In this document: positions 9,496-18,457 of the stretch, piece after piece | Layout: every line of letters starts with the position of its first letter | Numbering within the stretch: position 1 is the stretch's first letter | Assembly: GCA_963725655.1 (NCBI GenBank) | Contig: CAVRYY010000002.1 | Span: 310,001 to 374,000, forward strand | Length of the DNA: 64,000 nt | Source: CAVRXT01 sp963725655 | GTDB taxonomy: Bacteria > Acidobacteriota > Terriglobia > Acidiferrales > UBA7541 | Direction of reading: 5' to 3' | Program-made: the position numbers and the translations under genes | Notes under the pieces: generated by a model | The model's database searches: none | The model's input: only the letters and a program-made list of their open reading frames with translations | Told to the model about the DNA's origin: nothing

Positions 9496-10614
9496 CTACT
9501 TGGCCGCCCGAGCCTTTTTGGGGGCGCGATTCGAAGTGACCAGCTTGTGCTTTATGTAATTGTACGGCGGGGCGCTTTGGCCGTTGAGAATCGCGAGCCC
9601 CAATTGAACCAGTTGGGGGCCGTAGCTTGCGGCTTGGTGGGAGACGGAAGCGATGAAGCAGCTGCCCGGAACGGCCAGCTCGTCGAGGGCCTCGGGAATG
9701 CAGTCTTGACCGACGATGGCCACGTCACTTTCGCGCTTCGCTTCGCGAACGGCTTGCAGCGCTCCGAGCGCGCTGGTATCCGTCGCCGCAGCAACGAGTA
9801 CACCACGCTCGTTGGGGTGTTTACGCAGGAAGTCGCGCACCAAGCGATGTCCTTTTCCACGGAGTCCCTCGGCATTGAGCGAAACATACTTCTCATCCCG
9901 CAACTCGGGAAGTTTGGAGCGAATACCGGCAAAGGCGCCGGTGATGCGGCTATGAACGAGAGGTCCGGCTTCCTGAATATCCAGGCCAACCGCCCAGCTC
10001 ACCTCGCCTCGCCAGTTCTGCTTGGCGTGCTGGGCCAGGAACACGCCCGCTTCATGGCCCACGCGGTAGTTGTCGACGCCCAGGAAGGTGGCGTGGGGAT
10101 GGGGAATGTCGACGGCAATCAGTGGAATTCCGGCGCCGTGGATTTTGTCGGCGATGGCCGGAGCGATGCGCTGGTCGATCTGAAACTCGATGACCAAATC
10201 GACGGCTTGGCGGACAAACTCCTCGGCATTTTTCAGGGCGGTGGCGGCGTCGTATTTGTTATCGAGCACCAGCAGGTCCACACCGGCGGAAGCGGCAGCG
10301 GCGGTGAGGCTCTCGCGAACTGCTTCGGAAAAAGGCATTTCCGAGGATTCTCCGGCAAAACCAAAACGCACCTTGCGGGGCCTGGCGACCAGGCGGTACA
10401 AACCGTTTTCAGACTGGGCGAGATAGCCGCGGTGGGTGAAGGTCTTGAGGATGCGATAGACGGTGGTCTTGGAGATGTTGGTACGCTGGAAGATTTCTTC
10501 GAGAGATTTTGCCTGGTTTTCGGTTTGCAGCAACTCGAGGATGTCCAGAGCCTTGGAGAGCACCGGGATGAGATAAAGACGGGGCGGACCGCTCCGTTGC
10601 CGGTTGTTTCTCAT
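9496..10614 (-). CDS. Rhamnose-island regulator: IclR-like HTH plus periplasmic-binding-type sensor domain
   Basis: Predicted sugar-responsive transcription factor of 372 residues. Residues ~15-75 form an IclR-like winged helix (ALDILELLQTE, then LEEIFQRTNISKTTVYRILK). From about residue 90 the protein is a LacI/RbsB-type ligand-binding domain of the Peripla_BP_4 kind, with VLVAAATDTSALGALQAV and VAIVGQDCIPEALDELA. No signal peptide is present, so it acts in the cytoplasm. ATG 10614 is preferred over an upstream in-frame codon at 10668. A TATACT hexamer ends only 7 bases before this ATG, hinting at a very short leader or a leaderless mRNA. It lies between the catabolic operon and divergent rhaT; rhamnose or rhamnulose as the ligand is inference from neighbours. 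Confidence 0.82.
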   Translation of the reverse strand: MRNNRQRSGPPRLYLIPVLSKALDILELLQTENQAKSLEEIFQRTNISKTTVYRILKTFTHRGYLAQSENGLYRLVARPRKVRFGFAGESSEMPFSEAVRESLTAAAASAGVDLLVLDNKYDAATALKNAEEFVRQAVDLVIEFQIDQRIAPAIADKIHGAGIPLIAVDIPHPHATFLGVDNYRVGHEAGVFLAQHAKQNWRGEVSWAVGLDIQEAGPLVHSRITGAFAGIRSKLPELRDEKYVSLNAEGLRGKGHRLVRDFLRKHPNERGVLVAAATDTSALGALQAVREAKRESDVAIVGQDCIPEALDELAVPGSCFIASVSHQAASYGPQLVQLGLAILNGQSAPPYNYIKHKLVTSNRAPKKARAAK

Positions 10615-10652
10615 ATGAATTAGTATAGCGCAGGATGGCGGTTTTGGTTTTG

Positions 10653-10708
10653 ATTTCAATAGATACATAGCTTTTGTATTGACGCTGGGATGGAGTGAGA
10701 ACTACAGT
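10653..10708 (+). promoter_or_regulatory. Candidate operator and promoter of rhaT
   Basis: The motif ATTTCAATAGATACATAG (10653-10670) matches the site before the catabolic operon. Together with TGTATTGA (10675-10682) it makes an imperfect inverted repeat. The right half overlaps a possible -35 element TTGACG (10679-10684), followed after 18 bases by TACAGT (10703-10708) as -10. Binding there by the adjacent regulator would block the promoter. Downstream leader to the rhaT GTG is about 80 bases. Confidence 0.4.
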
Positions 10709-10792
10709 CTCCCGTTGCGTCCGGCTGGCTGCTGTGCGGCGGCCGGAATACTTGCGTGCAACAGTTTCGCTTAATGGTGGAAAGGATATCCG

Positions 10793-12022
10793 GTGGGACC
10801 AAACCCAATGCTCGGCGTATTTTTTCATTGGCTAGGCGGATTGGCGTCGGGAAGTTTCTACGTGCCGTACCGCAAGGTGCGGGTGTGGGCATGGGAAACT
10901 TACTGGCTGGTCGGCGGATTCTTCAGTTGGATCATCGCGCCGTGGATCCTTGCCACATTCATGACCAGCGATCTGATGGGAGTAATTCACGAAGCGCCTG
11001 GACAGAGTCTGTTTTGGGTGTACACCTTTGGCGTGCTGTGGGGATTTGGCGGACTGACTTTTGGGTTGACCATGCGTTACCTGGGAATGTCGCTGGGTAT
11101 GGCCGTGGCGCTGGGGTACACCGCCGCTTTCGGGACGCTGATGCCGCCGATTTTTCGCGGGCAGTTCGCGAGTGAAGTGCTGGGGACAACTTCGGGTTTG
11201 ACGATTCTAGCCGGCGTGGGAATTTGTCTCTTGGGGATTGTATTTGCAGGCGCGGCGGGAATGTCGAAAGAGAAAGAGATGTCCGACGAGCAAAAACGCG
11301 CGTCGATCAAGGAGTTCAACCTTAAGAAAGGCCTGCTGGTGGCTACCTTTTCGGGCGTGATGAGCGCGTGTTTCGCCTACGGGTTGGCCGCCGGAGACCC
11401 GATCAAAGCGATCACCCTTCATCACGGCACTTCCACACTGTGGCAGGGGCTCCCGGTGCTGGTGATTCTGCTGCTCGGGGGATTCACAACAAACTTTATC
11501 TGGTGCGTGATTCTGAATATCCGCAACCGGACCGGATCGCAATATTTCAGTTCCAGGTTCAGCGAGGCGGTTCCTGCCCGCGGCGACGAACCGATACTGG
11601 AAAACCCGACCGATGCACCAGGGGAGGAAATGGCAGAGATGGCCGAGCTGAAAGAGCCCAGTCTTTCGCGGGCGCCGATGCTCTCGAACTATTTCTTCTC
11701 CGCGCTCGCCGGAACGATCTGGTACTTCCAGTTTTTTTTCTACACGATGGGCGAGACGCAGATGGGCCGGTATAAATTCTCGAGCTGGACGCTGCACATG
11801 GCCAGCATCATGGTCTTCAGCACGCTGTGGGGCATTGCGTTGAAGGAATGGAAAGGGGTCGGCGTTCGCACCAAGGTGCTGGTAGGATTGAGCCTTCTGG
11901 TGCTGGTGATGTCTACGGTGGTGGTGGGGTATGGAAATTATTTGGGGACAACCGGTGCGGCGGGCAAATCGTCGGCAAGGCGATCGGACGCGGTATCGGC
12001 AATCAGCGCAATTCACAGGTAA
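10793..12022 (+). CDS. rhaT: L-rhamnose/proton symporter
   Basis: Inner-membrane permease that imports L-rhamnose with a proton. The 409-residue protein has about ten hydrophobic spans. The N-terminal HWLGGLASGSFYVPYRKVRVWAWE-type segment is the family hallmark, and GVLWGFGGLTFGLTMRYLG and GTIWYFQFFFYTMGETQMG are typical RhaT helices. It is longer than E. coli RhaT (~344) owing to a charged cytoplasmic insertion around residues 245-300. GTG 10793 is used because AAGGA lies 6-7 bases before it; ATG 10808 is an alternative. The lactate dehydrogenase gene follows after 18 bp, so import and the last catabolic step are co-transcribed. Confidence 0.92.
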   Translation: MGPNPMLGVFFHWLGGLASGSFYVPYRKVRVWAWETYWLVGGFFSWIIAPWILATFMTSDLMGVIHEAPGQSLFWVYTFGVLWGFGGLTFGLTMRYLGMSLGMAVALGYTAAFGTLMPPIFRGQFASEVLGTTSGLTILAGVGICLLGIVFAGAAGMSKEKEMSDEQKRASIKEFNLKKGLLVATFSGVMSACFAYGLAAGDPIKAITLHHGTSTLWQGLPVLVILLLGGFTTNFIWCVILNIRNRTGSQYFSSRFSEAVPARGDEPILENPTDAPGEEMAEMAELKEPSLSRAPMLSNYFFSALAGTIWYFQFFFYTMGETQMGRYKFSSWTLHMASIMVFSTLWGIALKEWKGVGVRTKVLVGLSLLVLVMSTVVVGYGNYLGTTGAAGKSSARRSDAVSAISAIHR

Positions 12023-12040
12023 ACAGGTGAGCAAGACTCC

Positions 12041-13228
12041 GTGAGCTCTCGTCTCTCTTCCCGCGTAATTAACATAGAGGATTTGCGTCGAATGGCACGG
12101 CGGCGGTTGCCGCGGGTGGTATTCGACTATCTGGACGGCGGCGCGGAAGGGGAAGTGACGCTGCGAGAGAATTGCCGGGTATTTGAGGACGTTTCGTTTC
12201 GTCCCCGGCAGGCGGTTTTCGTCGACGAGTGCGACTTGCGAACGCGGGTTTTGGATTTCAATTTATCGTTTCCGGCGATTCTGGCGCCGGTGGGCTACAG
12301 CCGGATGATGCATCCGAAGGGGGAAATGGGCGCAGCGGCAGCGGCGGGAGCTGCAGGAACCGCGTTTATATTGTCGACTATTTCCGGGCATAAACTGGAA
12401 AACGTGCGTGCCGTCTCGACCGGGCCGACATGGTACCAGCTCTATTTGGTAGGTGGTCGGGCGGTGGCTGAAGCGGCCCTGGAGCGAGCGCAAAAGGCCG
12501 GTTATTCGGCGTTGGTTATCACCATCGACACCGCGGTCGCGGGAATGCGAGAACGCGATTACCGGAACGGAATGTCGCAATTATTGAGCACGTCGGTATT
12601 CGCCAAGGTGCCATATTTGCATCACTTTCTTGCACATCCGCGATGGCTGGCCGCATTTCTCATGGACGGCGGCACTCCGCGTTTAGAAAATATCGTGGTG
12701 CCGGGCAAAGGGCCAATGCGCTTGATCAACGTCGGGGCCGCGTTGGCGCGAGCAGTGGTCACTTGGGAGGACATGCGCTGGCTGCGGGGCCTGTGGAAGG
12801 GTCCAATCATTGTTAAGGGCGTGATGACTGGCGACGACGCGAGACATGCGATCGATGTAGGCGCGGCCGCGGTGGTGGTTTCCAATCACGGAGGGCGGCA
12901 ACTGGACGGCGTTTCGGCGACGCTTCGGGCGCTGCCGGAAGTGGTGTCAGCAGTGAACAATCAGGTGGAAGTACTGATGGATGGCGGCGTTCGTCGCGGG
13001 GCGGATATCGTGAAGGCGATTTGCCTGGGAGCGCGGGCGGTGCTGATCGGGCGGGCGTATGCGTATGGCATGGCTGCCGCCGGGCCCGCAGGAGTTGAGC
13101 GGGCTTTGGAAATCTTGCGGGCGGACATGGAGCGCACACTGCGGTTGCTGGGCTGCGCTTCGGTTTCCGCGCTGGATGCGTCTTACGTGGATGTGCCTTC
13201 GGACTGGAACCGGGAGCGCCGCCGCTAG
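12041..13228 (+). CDS. lldD: FMN-dependent L-lactate dehydrogenase / alpha-hydroxy-acid oxidase
   Basis: Flavoprotein of 395 residues that oxidises L-lactate (or another L-2-hydroxy acid) to the keto acid. FMN-family signatures are clear. They are FDYLDGGAEGEVTLREN near residue 27, FPAILAPVGYSRMMHPKGE, the substrate-side PTWYQLYL, VITIDTAVAGMRERD, and the active-site SNHGGRQLDG with catalytic His and Arg, followed by LMDGGVRRGADIVKA. Because the fused RhaEW-type enzyme delivers L-lactate, this gene would complete conversion of rhamnose carbon to pyruvate. GTG start at 12041. Glycolate or mandelate as substrate cannot be excluded from sequence alone, but the operon position argues for lactate. 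Confidence 0.85.
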   Translation: MSSRLSSRVINIEDLRRMARRRLPRVVFDYLDGGAEGEVTLRENCRVFEDVSFRPRQAVFVDECDLRTRVLDFNLSFPAILAPVGYSRMMHPKGEMGAAAAAGAAGTAFILSTISGHKLENVRAVSTGPTWYQLYLVGGRAVAEAALERAQKAGYSALVITIDTAVAGMRERDYRNGMSQLLSTSVFAKVPYLHHFLAHPRWLAAFLMDGGTPRLENIVVPGKGPMRLINVGAALARAVVTWEDMRWLRGLWKGPIIVKGVMTGDDARHAIDVGAAAVVVSNHGGRQLDGVSATLRALPEVVSAVNNQVEVLMDGGVRRGADIVKAICLGARAVLIGRAYAYGMAAAGPAGVERALEILRADMERTLRLLGCASVSALDASYVDVPSDWNRERRR

Positions 13229-13302
13229 CGGTTTCGATCAGTAGCCAGGGCTCGGTGTTGCCCTCGACCTCTTGCTGGGTGACATCTTCGAGCGCGCGCC
13301 CC

Positions 13303-16300
13303 TTACGGCAGCGCCACTTCGAACTGGTAGGCGCCGGCGGGGATTTCATAGGTGACGCTGCTGCCGCCATTTGTGGGCGAGCCGTGGATCTTTTTACTTT
13401 GTGACAAAGGTAATCCATCGAGCTTGAAGGATTTTTCTTGTTCCGCGGAGAGCGGCAAATTTCCGCTGGCGTTCGCCGGGACGGTTAGATTCCAAGTAAC
13501 TTTGTTTCCGGCGATCGACCACGCGGAGTGAATGGCACCGTACGAAGATTCGTACGAAAAATCCAGGCTGCCCAATCGCTTGTCGAAATTGGGATGCAGA
13601 AGGATGGCGTGGAATCCTGGGTTGTCAGCCAAGGTGTCGATTCCCGCGGCATAGCGATAGATCCAGTCGGCGACGGCGCCGTACGCGTAGTGATTGTAGG
13701 AATTCATGCTGGGGTCATTGCGCATGGCATCGCCATTCCAGCGTTCCCACATGGTGGTCGCGCCGTGTTCGACGAGGTAGCCCCACGACGGGTTTTCGGT
13801 GCTGAGAAGCAGGCGGTAGGCGACGTCGGCGTGTCCGGTATCGGTGAGGGCACTCAGCAAGTAAGGAGTACCCAAAAATCCGGTACCGAGGCGCCAATGA
13901 TTGGCTTCCAGGCGATCCACCAACCGTTTTGCGGCGAGGCTGCGCAGCGATTCGGGAAGCAAATTCATGTTCAGTGCGAGCACGTAACCGGTCTGCGTCT
14001 CGACCGGGGTAGTGCTTAGCGTGGTATCTACACCGGAGGGAAACACCGGCCGTGGCGGCACGCCGCCAACGAAGCCGTCGGGACGAACGAAAGCGTGATT
14101 GAAAGCCGCCTTAATTTTTTCAAAGAGCGCGGCGTATTTCTGTTCGTCAGCCGTCTTCCCGGCGGCGTGAGCCATTTGGCGCATCAGGGTGGCGTCGTAC
14201 GCCCAATAGGCGGTGGCAATTAAATCCACCGGGGTGACGCCTTCGGGCGCGAGCCAGTCCGCGAACGCGATGCCGTAACTTTTCCGATTGACGAAGTCGG
14301 GGTTGGCGGCTTGGATTGCGGCGAGGTATTTCTCCATTCCTTCCCAATTCTCTTCGATGATCTTGCTGTCACCGTTCTGAATCCATGAGGACCAGGGAAT
14401 AATGACGCCCGCGTCGCTCCAGCCAGTTCCGTAGCCGGGATTCTCGGTGCCGGTGCCCGGCGCGAAGATTCCATACATGTCCGTGCCTACCTGGGTCCCT
14501 CGCAAATCGGCTCCGAATTTGCGGGTGAATGCAGCGAGGTCCATGTTGTAGGTGGCAGTGCGCCAGAACACTTGAGCGTCGGCGGTCCAGCCTAGGCGCT
14601 CGTCGCGCTGCGGGCAATCGGTGGGGACGCCGACGAAGTTGGAGCGCTGGCCCCAGAGGATGTTGCTCCAGAGCTGATTGATCATGGTGCTGCCGGTTTT
14701 TAGGGTGGCGGTGAACGGAGCATCGGTATGGAAGACCACGGCTTTAACGTCCTGTAGACGGGGCTTGGTTTTCAAACCAGAAACTTCGGCATAACGGAAA
14801 CCGTGGAAGGTGAAGGTGGGTTGATACTCCTCGGCGCCCTTGCCGGCCAGAATGAAATGATCGGTAGCTTTCGCGGTGCGCAGGTTATCGGTGTAGAGCG
14901 AGCCGTCGGGATTCAATACTTCCGCAAAGCGTAGCTTCACATCGGCGCCCGCCGGGCCTTTCACGTGGATGCGCGCTACCCCCGAAAGATTCTGCCCGAA
15001 ATCGTAGACGTACACGCCGGGGGAGGGGTTGGTTACGGTCTTAGCGTCGAGCGTTTTTTCCTCGCGAATGGGTTGGAAATATTGCCATTCGATTTTCGGC
15101 TCGTGAGCCGGAACTACTTCGGCAGATTTCCAGCGGGTATCGTCGAATGCCGCGGTGTCCCATCCCGCTTGAAGTTTGCGAGCGTCGTAGGTTTCGCCAT
15201 CGTAAATTTCCGCGAAGAGAATGGGCGAAGTGTCGGCCTTCCAGGTTTCGTCGGTGAGGACCCAATCCACCGATCCGTCTTTGTATTCAACTCGCAGTTG
15301 CGCGCGCAATGCGGGCGGAGTGGTGCCGTAGTTATATCCCTGGCGGTACCACTCCAGCGGCGTGGAATACCAGCCGGGAGCAAGTAGCGCGCCCAGGGCG
15401 TTCTTGCCGGACTTGAGGTCGTCGGTCACGTCATAAGACTGGTACACCATGTGCTCGCGGAAGTCCGTCCATCCTGGCGAGAGGATGTCGTGGCCTATGG
15501 TGTGGCCGTTAAGGGAGAGCTTGTAGGCGCCCAGCGCGGTGGCATAAATTCGCGCCGAGGCCACCGGCTTGTTCACTTCAAACGCATGGCGAAGAGACTT
15601 GACTGTGCCGGTCGGCCACGGATTACCGAGTGAATCGGATTCCGGCGCTACATAGAGAATGGCTTTTTTCCACGACGCGTCGTTGAATTCGGGAGCTTGC
15701 CAGTTGCCGGTTGCGTCCAACGTGGCGCGCCAACTTTGCGCACTACTTTTGAATATTTCCACGGTGCCGTCGGTTGATTCAACGTACAGCACCGCATTCA
15801 TAGGAGTCTGGCTCACGTTGCCGGCACCGTGCGGGCCTTCGGCGTAATGGACAACCTTGACCGCCAACAGATTCTTGTTATTTTGCAAATCTTTGGAGAC
15901 GTCTTGGACGGTGTAAGTCCTCCATGGCATTTCCCGCCACGCGGGCAGGGGCTGCGGTTCGAGCACCGGCTTGCCATTGATCCAGACGCCTGCGGTGTCC
16001 TGTCCGGTGACGTACAGGATGCCACGACGGACGGGCCGGTTCAGGTCGAAATGGAATCGGAAGTCGTGTTCTGTTTTCTCTACTTCCTTCGGCACTTCTG
16101 TTTCGGCGTTGGTGATCCAGCTAGCGCCGGAACCTCGCAGTGCACGCAGCTCGGGCTCCTCGAGGCCGATCCACTTGGCCTTCCAGTTTCCTTGATCGAG
16201 GAGTCCGGTCTCCCACCAACTGGCATCGCTGGCTGGATATTGCCTGCCGTCGCGGTCCCAAGCGATGACGCGCCAGAAATATCGCTTGCTGGGCACCAAA

Positions 16301-16650
16301 GCAGGTCCTTTATATGGCACGCCGACGGAGCTGCTTGATTCCGTTCGGCCGCTGTCCCAAATATCGGGTTTCCCTGTTTCGAGCGATGACGTAGTGGAAG
16401 CGACCTGAATTTCGTAGGCTGTCTGCCGCGCACCGGGACGTAGGTCTTCCAATTTCCACGAGAGCAATGGTTCCTTGGCGTCCATTCCGATAGGAGTGGA
16501 TAGCGACTCGCACTCGAGTTTGGCGGGCTTGCTCGATTGCGCGGATGCGGTGGCCGGGAACACGGCGCACAGCGCGCACAGGAGCAGAGAAGCGATGGCT
16601 GCCTCCGGGCCTCGTAGGATTATGGTGTTACGGCTTGTGAGGGTTGGCAT
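13303..16650 (-). CDS. Secreted alpha-L-rhamnosidase, GH78
   Basis: Exported glycoside hydrolase of 1115 residues that releases terminal alpha-L-rhamnose from plant or microbial polysaccharides and glycosides. A signal peptide ends near ATASAQSS. An Ig-like N-terminal domain follows (ECESLSTPIGMDAKEPLLSW), then two carbohydrate-binding-type beta domains. The (alpha/alpha)6 catalytic barrel contains DCPQRDERLGWTADAQVFW with Asp683, Glu684 and Asp691 at the positions conserved in GH78. A C-terminal beta domain ends the protein. It faces lldD tail to tail and has its own promoter at 16739-16768. It supplies the substrate for the rhamnose importer encoded next door. Confidence 0.93.
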   Translation of the reverse strand: MPTLTSRNTIILRGPEAAIASLLLCALCAVFPATASAQSSKPAKLECESLSTPIGMDAKEPLLSWKLEDLRPGARQTAYEIQVASTTSSLETGKPDIWDSGRTESSSSVGVPYKGPALVPSKRYFWRVIAWDRDGRQYPASDASWWETGLLDQGNWKAKWIGLEEPELRALRGSGASWITNAETEVPKEVEKTEHDFRFHFDLNRPVRRGILYVTGQDTAGVWINGKPVLEPQPLPAWREMPWRTYTVQDVSKDLQNNKNLLAVKVVHYAEGPHGAGNVSQTPMNAVLYVESTDGTVEIFKSSAQSWRATLDATGNWQAPEFNDASWKKAILYVAPESDSLGNPWPTGTVKSLRHAFEVNKPVASARIYATALGAYKLSLNGHTIGHDILSPGWTDFREHMVYQSYDVTDDLKSGKNALGALLAPGWYSTPLEWYRQGYNYGTTPPALRAQLRVEYKDGSVDWVLTDETWKADTSPILFAEIYDGETYDARKLQAGWDTAAFDDTRWKSAEVVPAHEPKIEWQYFQPIREEKTLDAKTVTNPSPGVYVYDFGQNLSGVARIHVKGPAGADVKLRFAEVLNPDGSLYTDNLRTAKATDHFILAGKGAEEYQPTFTFHGFRYAEVSGLKTKPRLQDVKAVVFHTDAPFTATLKTGSTMINQLWSNILWGQRSNFVGVPTDCPQRDERLGWTADAQVFWRTATYNMDLAAFTRKFGADLRGTQVGTDMYGIFAPGTGTENPGYGTGWSDAGVIIPWSSWIQNGDSKIIEENWEGMEKYLAAIQAANPDFVNRKSYGIAFADWLAPEGVTPVDLIATAYWAYDATLMRQMAHAAGKTADEQKYAALFEKIKAAFNHAFVRPDGFVGGVPPRPVFPSGVDTTLSTTPVETQTGYVLALNMNLLPESLRSLAAKRLVDRLEANHWRLGTGFLGTPYLLSALTDTGHADVAYRLLLSTENPSWGYLVEHGATTMWERWNGDAMRNDPSMNSYNHYAYGAVADWIYRYAAGIDTLADNPGFHAILLHPNFDKRLGSLDFSYESSYGAIHSAWSIAGNKVTWNLTVPANASGNLPLSAEQEKSFKLDGLPLSQSKKIHGSPTNGGSSVTYEIPAGAYQFEVALP

Positions 16651-16738
16651 CGCGGTTCTCCGTGTGGTGCTAACTGCGAATTTGAGTCCGAAGGTTGCAG
16701 GGCTGGACTCTTTCCTGTGGCTGCCAGGGACGTGGCGA

Positions 16739-16768
16739 ACTGTAGCGGCAGTTTGGCCCGGCTGTCAA
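16739..16768 (-). promoter_or_regulatory. Sigma70-type promoter of the GH78 gene
   Basis: On the minus strand TTGACA (16768-16763) is followed after 18 bases by TACAGT (16744-16739). Transcription would start near 16732, giving a leader of about 80 bases to the ATG at 16650. The same TACAGT -10 with an 18-base spacer occurs in the candidate rhaT promoter. Confidence 0.5.
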
Positions 16769-17081
16769 CGAAATGTAGAACATGTTTCTCTAATGAATAG
16801 CCGGACATATTCGAATGCAATCCATTCCTAGTAGTGCCCGCGGCTTTTTAAACTTGGTGGCGATGTGGGCCACTCCGATTGCGCAATGGTGGGCGGGGCC
16901 TTGGGCATCACAGACCTTGCCCCAAAGGGACTCCAAGGTCATCACGTACCCTCGGATTTTCCGAAGATCTCAGCGAACGGCCGCAGTGGCGCTGCGGATT
17001 TGGTGACCGGCCACCGAGTTGAATTGTGGAACTATTAACCCGCTAAGCCGGAATAGTTGTTGGGTGGTGGTCTGCTTGGAC
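16769..17081. other. Divergent intergenic region
   Basis: About 310 bp between the GH78 promoter and the VWFA gene. It contains an 8-bp palindrome AACATGTT near 16790, just upstream of the GH78 -35 box, which could be an operator. No gene or convincing second promoter is seen. Confidence 0.3.
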
Positions 17082-18179
17082 ATGAAGCGTATCGCTGAAA
17101 ACCTTACACTTGGGTGTCCGCACAAGTTTGCGCGGACGATCTCGTTGACACTATCGATGCTGCTGGTGTTTACATCGGGCGTGCCGCTGTACGGCCAAGA
17201 ACCGTCGAAAATCTCGGTGGAAACGAACATGGTGACGGTGTTTGCCACGGTCCGCGACAAGCACAGTGAAATCGTCTCAAGCCTGACCAAAGATGACTTT
17301 GTGGTCGACGAAGACGGCCGCCCCCAGACGATCAGCTATTTTGCTCGTGAAAACGATCTGCCCCTCGCCGTCGGGTTACTGGTGGATACCAGCTTGAGCC
17401 AGAGGCGGGTGCTCGATAAGGAGCGCAGCGCCAGCTCGAGTTTTGTCGAGAAAACGCTGCGCGAAGACAAACAGGACCAGGCGTTTCTGATCAACTTCGA
17501 TCACGAAGTAACGCTTCTGCAGAACCTGACCTCCTCCCGAAAGAAACTTGAGGCTGCGCTGGGCGCGCTGCAAACACCACAGATGGAAGATGCGGGCGCG
17601 GGCGGCAGGCATCATGGAGGTGCTGGCACGCTGCTCTACGACGCGATTTACCTGGCGTCAAACGAATTGATGAAAAAGCAGCAAGGCCGAAAGGCGCTAA
17701 TCGTTCTTACCGATGGAGACGACCGGGGCAGCAAGGAGACGCTCTCGAACGCCATCCAATCGGCGGAGCGGGCGAACACCATCGTCTATTCGATCCTCTT
17801 TAGGGACGATCAGGCGGTTGGCCCACGAGGGGGGTACGGTGGAGGCGGGGGCGGTTGGGGCGGGCGAGGTGGCGGGGGCGGGCACAGGTATCCGCAGGAA
17901 GAACGACCCGACGGCAAGAAAGTTCTGGAGCGGATCTCCAAAGAAACCGGCGGCCGGCTGTTCGAAGTTACCAAGAAAGAGACGGTGGATCAGATTTACG
18001 ATCAGATCCAGCAGGAACTGCGGGCCCAGTATATTCTGGGTTATATCCCGGACAAATCACCGGTGAGCGGCGATTACCACAAGATTCATCTGGCGACCAA
18101 GCAGAAGGAACTGATCGTCCAATCGCGCGATGGTTACTACGTGGAACCCTCCCCCGCTGGCGCGCCAGACACCCCATAG
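17082..18179 (+). CDS. Secreted VWFA-related protein of the acidobacterial type
   Basis: Exported von Willebrand factor A protein of 365 residues, resembling the VWFA-related family expanded in Acidobacteriota (TIGR03436-like). The signal peptide ends near PLYGQEPS. An N-terminal beta segment (VETNMVTVFATVRDKHSEIV..FVVDEDGRPQTI) precedes the A domain. The domain's metal-adhesion motif is VDTSLS (DxSxS), and IVLTDGDDRGSKET is a later MIDAS strand. A loop of almost only glycine (about residues 245-265) precedes the final helix. ATG 17082 opens a conventional signal peptide; an in-frame upstream start at 17019 is less likely. The function of this family is unknown; protein-protein adhesion is a guess. 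Confidence 0.82.
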   Translation: MKRIAENLTLGCPHKFARTISLTLSMLLVFTSGVPLYGQEPSKISVETNMVTVFATVRDKHSEIVSSLTKDDFVVDEDGRPQTISYFARENDLPLAVGLLVDTSLSQRRVLDKERSASSSFVEKTLREDKQDQAFLINFDHEVTLLQNLTSSRKKLEAALGALQTPQMEDAGAGGRHHGGAGTLLYDAIYLASNELMKKQQGRKALIVLTDGDDRGSKETLSNAIQSAERANTIVYSILFRDDQAVGPRGGYGGGGGGWGGRGGGGGHRYPQEERPDGKKVLERISKETGGRLFEVTKKETVDQIYDQIQQELRAQYILGYIPDKSPVSGDYHKIHLATKQKELIVQSRDGYYVEPSPAGAPDTP

Positions 18180-18457
18180 TGCGCGAACGAGGTTCGACAT
18201 TCCGAGTTGGGTCTGTTAATTCGTAATTCTTACCGGGCAAATCAAAAACTTGGATTGGCATTTGGAAATCTGCCGCCTTAGAGTCCCACGCAGGTGTGGG
18301 TCCGTTTTCCACAGGTAATTCTGAGTGGATTCAAGGGTAGGCGTTCCGCAGTTGGGTGCCCACTAACGACTCCACTGGCGGGCTTTTGTTCCAGCATGAT
18401 TTTGCTACCGCGATGCCTTAAGCAGGATTACTCTATCGGCCTTGGCATCGCCAGTTC

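Noticed and set aside
9547..10623. Plus-strand open frame of 358 codons opposite the rhamnose regulator
   Set aside because: Antisense shadow; the minus strand has HTH and sugar-binding domain signatures.
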